Positions 57,220-64,000 of a DNA stretch of 64,000 nt are shown in pieces. The notes below the pieces were generated by a model. The model searched no databases and was not told where the DNA came from. It saw only the letters and a list, made by a program, of their open reading frames with translations. Each line of letters begins with the position of its first letter. Positions within the stretch are counted from its first letter, which is position 1. Source of the DNA: Prostheceraeus crozeri (lineage: Eukaryota > Platyhelminthes > Polycladida > Euryleptidae); contig CAJQUW010009010.1 in assembly GCA_907163375.1 (NCBI GenBank), forward strand, positions 124,001 through 188,000, in the 5' to 3' direction. Position numbers and translations under genes: made by a program.

Positions 57220-58131
57220 AAAATGTAACAACCGGCTGACAAAATCACATGAATACACCAGATTGATCGATGATGATTATGGACTAATTGAATTGGTAAA
57301 TAAAAGATAGTTTTAGTGCATAGACTTCCTTCAATACAATTTTCATCAATTGCTGAGAAATATAGGACATTGAGCGAGTGCATTACTTTGCAGTCTTTAT
57401 TCATGTGACAAATCAATGTTAGCGCTTTAGGTGATTCTCCATCAAGGCGATTCTATTGCTTGAATTCACCGTAATTGCTTTCTACTTCGGAAATGATTTT
57501 TTTCTCTTTCATTCTGCGTTTACCAAATGTCTCTCCATAGTCAGGAAACACTATTGATTTTTAGCAATAACTTTCCATTATGTGTCCACAAAGTCATATT
57601 CTTGTTTGGTATTACGACTGGATTGGTAGTTTGTTGTTCGTGGAAATAGAATGTCGGCTTTAGCAATGCTTCACTCGATCAACACTCTAAGGCAGTGTCT
57701 TGCATTGTAAATTAACGCTTGGCGATTTTAAAAATGTGGAGAAAGTAGACAGCGATAAAAATAAAGTGTTTGTGTCTCATGCTTTTTCATATGATGTTGA
57801 TGTTTCTGCAGACAGAATGAAGTGTCGTTGTAGTGAGGATCCGGGAAGTTTTTAAAGTTTCATGTCTTGAGATGATGTCTACGAAAGTGCAGCCGTATTG
57901 TTCTATGGAAAATTGTTAAGATATTCATGAGAATTTTGGTGTAAAATGTCACATTGTTTGTTAAACTTAGTATTATCTTTTGTGAAGGTGTGGTCATGTA
58001 ACAAACTCCATTTAGGTCAAAGCGAAATAATTCTCTTAAGCAAGCCTCCTATAATTAGATGGAGAGAAATCCGTCCGTTTCCAATTGATCATAATGGACG
58101 ACTGATTTTATTCACTCGAATCCAATGAAAA
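57220..58131. other. Intergenic DNA, no gene recognised
   Basis: No frame above 66 codons; no paired repeats found. Confidence 0.45.
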
Positions 58132-58135
58132 GTAA

Positions 58136-58234
58136 ATTCTCGGAGACCTGGGGTGGTCCATGGACCTCATGTCCATGTAGAATCATCATTTCTGATAATG
58201 ATTCTGCATCTGATACTTCATATCAGTTGAATAA
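58136..58234. mobile_element. piggyBac-like MITE, copy 4, left part
   Basis: Diverged left end (TTCTCGGAGACCTGGGGTGG, TCATCATTTCTGATA, TCAGTTGAATAAG). It matches the first 160 bp of copy 1 with an internal loss, and stops where the LINE begins. The flanking GTAA is an eroded TTAA. Confidence 0.7.
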
Positions 58235-58631
58235 GTATCAGAATATCAGAATATCAGAACGTATATTTTTTCAATTGAAAAACATGTATATGTATGCAAA
58301 AGAGAATGAATGAGATGACTGATTTTAATGCGATTGAGAAATTTACAGAATGATAATAAAGTGGAGGTGAGATTAAGTAATGACACTGAAATACGAGATG
58401 ACACTGTCTGGAAGAAGAGGACATTTTCATTCATATTTAATATGTTGAAGCAAGTCATGATTTCATCTTTTAAATAATTAATTCAAAATTAATAACGCAC
58501 GCCAGCATTCGTCTTGGCTAATTATTAAGTCCTACTTATTAAGAGGTTCGGAACGATAGGTGATATACATGCATGAAACAAGAACATCATATTGTGATCA
58601 TTAGAAAATTCAGTAATTCGCATCATCTTAC

Positions 58632-58707
58632 CTGTAATAGAATCGATTAATGAGAAACGTGAAGTTGTTAGATACGTTACGGACCTCGGTTTTTCGTCTC
58701 ACTAATT
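58632..58707 (-). repeat. Second copy of the 76-bp LINE leader, with splice donor
   Basis: Identical to 63607-63682 except for two bases. On the - strand it ends CTATTACAG and is followed directly by GTAAGATG, a good 5' splice site; at 63607 the same CTATTACAG is followed by AGATGACTG, i.e. the ORF1 start. A pyrimidine-rich acceptor (CCTCTTCTTCCAG) lies 224 bp downstream at 58408. Confidence 0.8.
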
Positions 58708-59159
58708 CCCATTGAACAATATGTTGCGCTATCAGAACCTTTAATACATCTGAATACTTATCACGATGTCATTGGTCACTGACACAATTTATCTGCTCTG
58801 ATGCTGTTTGCACTGTTTATGTAGTTGGTTAATGTCACAATTTTACCTATTTCCAAAATTTCTAGCATTACATAAAATCTTGCTTCGAGATATCTACAAA
58901 GAATGGTGTGAAGTGCAGCCTGATATCATTGTACAACGCACATTTACAAATGAAATGGTATACAGTTTCAGTTACTGTTCTATCCATATTGATTGACAAC
59001 AATAAATCCTCTAGAATGGAAGTAAAACATCATGCAATTCACAATAACGGCACATAAATCGCACGCATTTTCACTTAGATACACTTGTCAACGGCTGAAT
59101 CATTGGGTTAGAATCAGTCACATGTGCAGTTCTAAGCTTTTCATTGGTTCTTCATGCCC

Positions 59160-61679
59160 CAACTTAGTTCCCCCGGCTGTGCCGCGACCTTGAGTCAATT
59201 TCCATTCTAGTCAACTTCAGATAAACAGTTTATTTCTATGGTTCTATCATCGCATAAACTGCACAATCTTTCGTCATAGCTCAATCGATTTCTATGACTG
59301 TCATGATTCCTACATCGCAATTTCAACAAAGGTGCTATAATATTTAGTTTTAGATTCAGAGTCAAATAACTTTTCATGCTGCAATCGAATTGACTTAACT
59401 CCAAGTAGTCTATTCCGGTTCTACTTTTCTTGGAATCATTTATCCAAATGGCTCTAAAATGGTCCATTAGTCTGGTTTTTACTATAATTTTGCATTTGCG
59501 CTTATTTATCTCTAAGCTGTTTTGATCTAACCAAAGATGTGATAAATTAATTTGCTTTAAAAGATGCTTTATTCTCCAGCACAATGTATATGAATAATTG
59601 CTATTGTCTAAATTATTTGAAACATGATTATAGCATCTTTTCATGATGCTACTACTTTCATTAAAGATAATTTTAATCCATAAGTTGATTGCAGCTTTTT
59701 CAAAATGATATTCGAGAGGAAATAGTCCAAACTCCTCTATCAAACAATTATTTGCAGTGGTAGTTATCAGATGATAGAAGCGTCTATAGAATTGAAATTG
59801 TATCCTATTGAATTCGGATAATTTATTGTAGAAGCAAAATTCACCACCATATTGCATTTTTGATAATGTCAACATTTCAAAGGTATTTTTCACTATTGTT
59901 CCATTCGCACATCCTATTTCTTTTAGTTTTTTAGCAGTTAGATATGCCGATTTATTACCATTCTTAGTTAATGAAGACAAATGTTTTTTAGTGTTATTTC
60001 CTATCCAAAATCCAAGATATTTATATTAGCGCACTATATCAATTCGTTTCAATTCATTGTTCAAATTAAGTTCTATGTGATCATTTTCATATCTAATATT
60101 TTGAAAAATTAATTTAGTTTTATCGAAATTCATATCCAGGCTGTTGCGTTTACAATATTCACTGACTATCTGTATTTGGTTCATTAGACTGCTTATATCG
60201 TTACTCATCAGAAGTATATCATCAGCATAAATTAGACAAGGTATTTGAGTTTCACCGATATTCACTGCATTCAAATTTCCAAGATTAGCATCAATCTCCT
60301 TTGACAAGTCATTTATAAAAATTAAAAATAACGTTGGTGACAAACTGTCGCCTTGGGGTATTCCATTTTTCAAAGTAAATTTGCAGGATTCATTGCCATC
60401 ATATAAAACTTTGAAACTTTTCTCATTGATCAGTCGATTCAAAAGGTGCTGAAAATTGCCATGAGGAAGTATACTGCCAATCTTGTGAATAAGAATGTTT
60501 TTCGGAACCGTATCAAAAGCCTTTGATAAGTCAATGAAACACATACACAATGGAAATTTTTTGTTTTTGTGAAGTTGCATTATTTCCTTAACTATATATA
60601 TATATTATCCATTGTAGAGCTTCCCTTCATCAATCCTGTTTGGCATTGCATTGATGGATGATACAATTCTTTTTCAACCACTTAGCCAGTCTATTATTCA
60701 TTATTTTGGTTAGCAATTTTTCTATATTCAAACTTAAATTTATTGGCCTATAACTTTTTACCATAGTTTTGTCGCCTCTCTTATGAATAGGTATTACCCA
60801 ACTTTCAGAAAATGGGATTACCTCATTATGATTGTGCAAGAGTTCGTCAAACAAATTCAGTAGTATAGGCAATGTTTTGTCATTTATTTTAAATATTTCT
60901 GTCACAAATTCATCGGGACCACTTGATTTTAAGTTCTTTGTATCTTTAAGATTACTTTGGAACTCATTCATAGTAATTTGAACGTCAAGGATTTCATCCG
61001 ATTGTTCTACCATATTGAAAGTTTCATTATTTACTGCGGTAATACAAGTCTCAACATGTCTAGATAAATAAAAATTTATCATTTTGATTTTGAAGTCATT
61101 CATATTCAGAGTAGATGTAATAGTGGTCCTTTTCTTTCCATTGATTAAGCTCCAATATTCTTTGTGATTTTTATTTTCTTTTGCGATTATCAATTTATTC
61201 AGATGATTAGATTTAATTTTTCTTGTTTCTTTCCTTATTCGCTTTTGCAGTTGCTTTCTCAATAACATCAATCTATTCAAATTACTATTTGATTTATCTT
61301 CTTTGAACATGGCAACCTCCTTTCTATAAACTTTCCGTAAGTTTGTAATATTTTCAGAATATTTTGATGTCTGAGGTTTATAATTGCAATCAGTTGAGTT
61401 ATTCCTTATGTCTAATAATTCAGTATATATTTCATTTGCGTTCATATTCTGAGTAATCAATTTGTTTGATAATGCAGTACATTTTAAGTCAAATTTATCT
61501 ATATCAAATTTTGAGGCTTTTTCTTTTGTCCATTTAAACGGAATTATTTTTTTACTTTGATATTTCCTATTTTTTGTAGTGATTTTTTTATCTGATGCAA
61601 TATTCAATTTTATCTTGAGAAGCGAATGGTCAGTGTACAACACTGGATTACCAATTTCGAACTCATTTAGCCTATTCAA
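59160..61679 (-). pseudogene. LINE ORF2, reverse transcriptase and C-terminal region, broken
   Basis: Continues the endonuclease with NPVLYTDHSLLKIKL (TDHS, catalytic His). The reverse transcriptase follows: KSYRPINLSLNIEKLL, CFIDLSKAFDTVPK (motif A), NGIPQGDSLSPTLF (motif B), LIYADDILLMSND (motif C, intact YADD) and the thumb region to about 60030. The C-terminal part (MQYGGEFCFYNKLSEFNRIQ ... LCSLCDDRTIEINC) resembles the helical and zinc-finger end of CR1/I-like LINEs but stops short of a full finger. Damage: a frame change at about 61675 against the endonuclease, another at the (TA)n tract 60590-60606, and a TAA near 60026. Confidence 0.85.
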
Positions 61680-62500
61680 AAAGGGACTCGGATACGATCA
61701 AATAATCTATCATTGATTTTTTAACTTCATCATTTTGAATACAGTGATACGTAGATTTTCCAATGGAGTCTTTATTTTCAAATCTTCCGTTTGCTATTAT
61801 TAATTTGGTTTCATTACAGAACCTTAATATTTCTTGTCCATAGCTATTTAGGGTTAAATCATCAGATTTTCTGTTTGGAAGACCAAGATTTTTATTATCA
61901 TTTTCTAATCCAATTCGTCCATTTAGATCTCCTATTATTTTTACATTTTCCATGTTGTATTGAAGTATGTAGCTTTTTATATTTTCATAGAATTCTTTGT
62001 CATTATATCTAGATTCTCTGTTACTTCTGTAACATATGATTATGAAAATATTTGATGTATGTTCCCTTATTTTAACGATCAATATTCTTCCGTTTTCATT
62101 GACAATATTTTCTAGATTTAAATTCTTTATATTTTCTTTTACATGCAGTGATATACCTCTGATATTTCTTCCAAATTTTGAAGATTTTCTTCCAATTGAA
62201 TGATAGCCTGTGTAATTTCTAATAACTGGCAGATTGTCTTCACCTTTTAAGTGCGTTTCAACAAAACAAAGCATATCAGCATTATCCATATCTTTGATCA
62301 TATTGGAATTACTTATTTTATTTTCATTTAAGCCGTTCACATTTATGTAACTTATTTTGAGGTCACTGATTTTATCAAAATCATGTTCATTGTCCTCTCC
62401 TTCCTTTAGTGTGCTAAAAATAAGATTGTATTGCTTGTGAGTGATGTCTGTTGTTTTGTTGATTGAGGATGCGCGTTGGTGTGTATTGAATTGGACCGTT
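61672..62500 (-). pseudogene. LINE ORF2, apurinic-type endonuclease domain
   Basis: LKISYINVNGLNENKIS, DMLCFVETHLKGED (catalytic Glu), RNIRGISLHVKEN, IIICYRSNRESRYN, VKIIGDLNGRIG (Asn/Gly loop) and KSMIDYLIVSESLFE. It nicks target DNA to prime reverse transcription. The frame is open upstream to 62766, overlapping the end of ORF1 in another frame; a start by overlap or re-initiation is usual in LINEs. It runs out of frame into the next segment at about 61675. Confidence 0.82.
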
Positions 62501-63604
62501 TCCGTTGTCCGTTCTGGATACTCGATATCTATCTTCTTCTCTTTCTCTTCGTTCTCTTTCAAAATTGCGTCTTCTGTCTTCTCTATATCTTTGGTTCTCG
62601 TATCTGTTTTGATTTTCGTATCTAGTTTGGTCATATCTTCTACGCTGCTGTTCGTATCTTGGTCTTGTGTTCGCATTGATGTAGTTGTTGTGCCTGTTTC
62701 TGCTATAACCGTCGTTATAGTGTCGATTCCAGCGTGCATGATAACAGTTTCGCATCGGGTGACCACGTCTTCCGCAGTAGAAACAGGTAATGTTCCTTCT
62801 TATTGGTTGTTGTGGTGGTTGCCAGCGATGTTGGTTATCTTCTTGTTGACGATGTTCTACTTGAAGTTCTTGTTGACGCTGCTTTTCTAGTTGGCGCTGT
62901 TCTTCTAGTTGGCGTTGTTGTTGTTGTTGCTTTTCATTCATCTGCTTTTGCTGTCGTTCTATCTGATCCACTTTTTCTGATATTCTGCACAATTTTTCCT
63001 TTATTTTATCGTTTTCATCCTCGGGTTCTGTTTCTTCATCATCGTCACTGTCATCAGATTTGTTGTTGAAGTTGGTTATCCTTCGTTCTTCGTTCAGTTC
63101 TCTTTCTAGTCTTCTAATATTTTCATATGTCAGTGTCAGCTCACATTCACTTCGTGTTAAGTTTTGCTCAAGAGCTTGTATTTTCGTTGAACTTTCTTCG
63201 ATTTCGGTCCTGAGTGCTCCAGCTATTTTGATGAGATCTTCGCTTTTTCTTTGGTATTTGTTTCTCTCTTCTATGATTTCTGTGTTCTGTGTGGTTGACT
63301 CTGAATGTATTCTGTTCTTTGTGTGCTTTGTTATATGTTGTAATTCTGAAGGATATAAACTTTCGATACAATTTTTGCACTGGAATTTCCTTTTATTATT
63401 ATGTTTCAAATACTTTAGTAACTCATAGTCAGGTAGTTCAACACAAAAAATATGGAAAGAGTCTTTACATTTGTCACACTTTACATGTAAGTTCACCTCT
63501 AGATCTTCAAGGTTTTCATGACATGCCTTGCACCTTTCCGTTGTCATCGGGCTCTTTGGTTGCCCAGTGATTGGTTCAATTGATGTTGTCTTCTTTTCAG
63601 TCAT
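62414..63604 (-). CDS. LINE ORF1: PHD finger, coiled coil, polyQ, CCHC knuckle
   Basis: 396 residues from ATG 63604 (MTEKKTTSIEPITGQPKSPM), only 2 nt after the leader junction. A C4HC3 PHD-type finger uses C25, C28, C43, C46, H51, C54, C76 and C79 (CKACHE, CDKCKDSFHIFC, CKNC). A coiled coil covers about 100-175, then an acidic stretch (SDDDEETEPEDEND), a Gln-rich helix, the knuckle CFYCGRRGHPMRNC near residue 280, and an Arg/Tyr/Asn-rich tail. CCHC knuckles bind the element's RNA; the PHD finger may read histone tails and guide integration, which is inference. The frame is fully open while ORF2 is broken. It is not a host PHD gene: no introns, and it is contiguous with ORF2. Confidence 0.85.
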   Translation of the reverse strand: MTEKKTTSIEPITGQPKSPMTTERCKACHENLEDLEVNLHVKCDKCKDSFHIFCVELPDYELLKYLKHNNKRKFQCKNCIESLYPSELQHITKHTKNRIHSESTTQNTEIIEERNKYQRKSEDLIKIAGALRTEIEESSTKIQALEQNLTRSECELTLTYENIRRLERELNEERRITNFNNKSDDSDDDEETEPEDENDKIKEKLCRISEKVDQIERQQKQMNEKQQQQQRQLEEQRQLEKQRQQELQVEHRQQEDNQHRWQPPQQPIRRNITCFYCGRRGHPMRNCYHARWNRHYNDGYSRNRHNNYINANTRPRYEQQRRRYDQTRYENQNRYENQRYREDRRRNFERERREREEDRYRVSRTDNGNGPIQYTPTRILNQQNNRHHSQAIQSYF

Positions 63605-63606
63605 CT

Positions 63607-63682
63607 CTGTAATAGAATCGATTAATGAGAAACGTGAAGTTGTTAGATACGTTCCGGAACTCGGTTTTTCGTCTCACTAATT
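63607..63682 (-). promoter_or_regulatory. 76-bp 5' leader of the LINE
   Basis: On the - strand begins AATTAGTGAGACGAAAAACC at the border with MITE sequence and ends CTATTACAG, followed by AG and the ORF1 ATG. See the second copy at 58632-58707. The sharp border suggests the true 5' end of the RNA that was copied. Confidence 0.7.
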
Positions 63683-63685
63683 AAA

Positions 63686-64000
63686 AAGTAGAAGTATGGT
63701 AGATAGACGGAAAAGGTCAACAGCTGTACCCCCGCCGGCTAGGTCTGAGAGGGAGTAGAAATTCCCATGCTTAATGTATACTTTCAGATGAAAAGCGATT
63801 ATGTGTATCCGTGATGGTGCATAATGCGTGTAATTCATTTATTTGTTACTTACATCATGCCTGCGTAAGCACGTTGTGCTAGAAAATCACAAAATGCGAA
63901 TATTTTGCTTTCGCAAATGATCAAGTGCGACTGGTTGGCCAACATGAACAGCTCGGCATAAATCAGCGTTTAAAATGAAGCTTATCATCATCTAAATAGC
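63686..64000. mobile_element. piggyBac-like MITE, copy 4, right part (runs off window)
   Basis: AGTAGAAGTATGGTAGATAG resumes the copy-1 sequence after the LINE; then TAGAAATTCCCATG, CACAAAATGCGAATATTTTG and GACTGGTTGGCC follow in the same order as copy 2. The right end is beyond the window. Confidence 0.75.

Larger units (their letters stand above)
58235..63682 (-). mobile_element. CR1-like LINE with PHD and CCHC fingers, inserted in piggyBac MITE copy 4
   Basis: 5' end (right) is the 76-bp leader at 63607-63682, followed by ORF1, ORF2 and about 970 bp of 3' sequence that ends in three short repeats of ATTCTGAT next to the MITE. MITE sequence stops at 58234 and resumes at about 63686, so the whole 5.45 kb is the insert. 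PHD fingers in ORF1 are known from CR1-like LINEs. A second copy of the leader lies at 58632-58707 within the 3' part. Confidence 0.8.

Noticed and set aside
62414-63604. PHD-finger frame as a host chromatin gene
   Set aside because: Contiguous with LINE ORF2 and carrying a CCHC knuckle; no introns.
58632-63682. 76-bp direct repeats around the 58-63 kb element read as long terminal repeats
   Set aside because: The coding part is a LINE (apurinic-type endonuclease, YADD reverse transcriptase, no protease or integrase), and one copy is internal to the 3' region, not at the end.
58632-63682. The same 76-bp repeats read as a LINE target-site duplication
   Set aside because: MITE sequence borders the 63682 side directly and about 470 bp of further inserted sequence lies outside the 58632 copy, so they are not the two edges of the insertion.

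Overview
The window is nuclear DNA of an animal, most likely a marine or aquatic invertebrate; I cannot name the phylum. It is AT-rich, with no bacterial-style operons, spliceosomal GT-AG and GC-AG introns, and a very dense mix of decayed transposons: Tc1/mariner-IS630, hAT, piggyBac and Penelope elements, CR1/L2-like and RTE-like LINEs, foldbacks and MITEs. Only two genes look intact. One is an intronless class-A GPCR of the myosuppressin/FMRFamide-receptor type (47197-48453, + strand). The other is a two-exon gene for an 815-residue putative DNA-binding, DDE-like protein (34646-37481, - strand).

Layout. 1-7.1 kb: foldback and repeat copies, and a TA-flanked MITE (3728-6032) into which an IS630-type transposon (4151-5424) has inserted. 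8.3-9.2 kb: piggyBac-like MITE. 10.2-13.7 kb: an almost full-length but broken CR1/L2-type LINE on the - strand. 15.8-21.6 kb: a hAT MITE, a decayed hAT transposase of the GTF2IRD2/ZBED type, and three TA-flanked MITEs. 22.6-23.5 kb: second piggyBac MITE. 25.7-26.3 kb: RTE-like LINE tail. 26.36-28.57 kb: Tc1-like element with about 450-bp inverted repeats and a 60-bp GC-AG intron. 28.7-29.5 kb: Penelope-like fossil. 32.3-33.4 kb: third copy of the 3.7-kb MITE, holding a Tc1-like transposase fragment. 33.9-39.0 kb: the 815-residue gene, bracketed by 21-bp iterons in inverted orientation. 40.7-41.1 kb: tRNA-Thr-like sequence between 40-bp direct repeats. 44.9-45.65 kb: LINE tail. 45.65-46.4 kb: decayed element with inverted ends. 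47.2-48.5 kb: GPCR. 48.85-49.8 kb: foldback. 50.3-51.6 kb: Tc1-like relic. 56.25-57.2 kb: third piggyBac MITE. 58.1-64 kb: fourth piggyBac MITE split by a 5.4-kb CR1-like LINE with PHD and CCHC fingers.

The strongest candidate for something not well described is the 33.9-39.0 kb unit. It combines an intact, spliced gene of a family I cannot name (basic N-terminus, coiled coil, Cys-rich motif, HFDFSEN / FVSDSPSSQYRN / HGKGTPDGVG motifs, C-terminal chromatin-reader-like segment) with end-located GTAGATCATAACG iterons spaced by exactly 21 bp. The unrelated IS630 element at 4.15-5.42 kb also has 21-bp iterons at both ends, so two helical turns may be a shared design for transposase loading. A second oddity is the 76-bp sequence found both as the 5' leader of the 58-63 kb LINE, joined 2 nt before its ATG, and again near its 3' end followed by a GTAAG splice donor.
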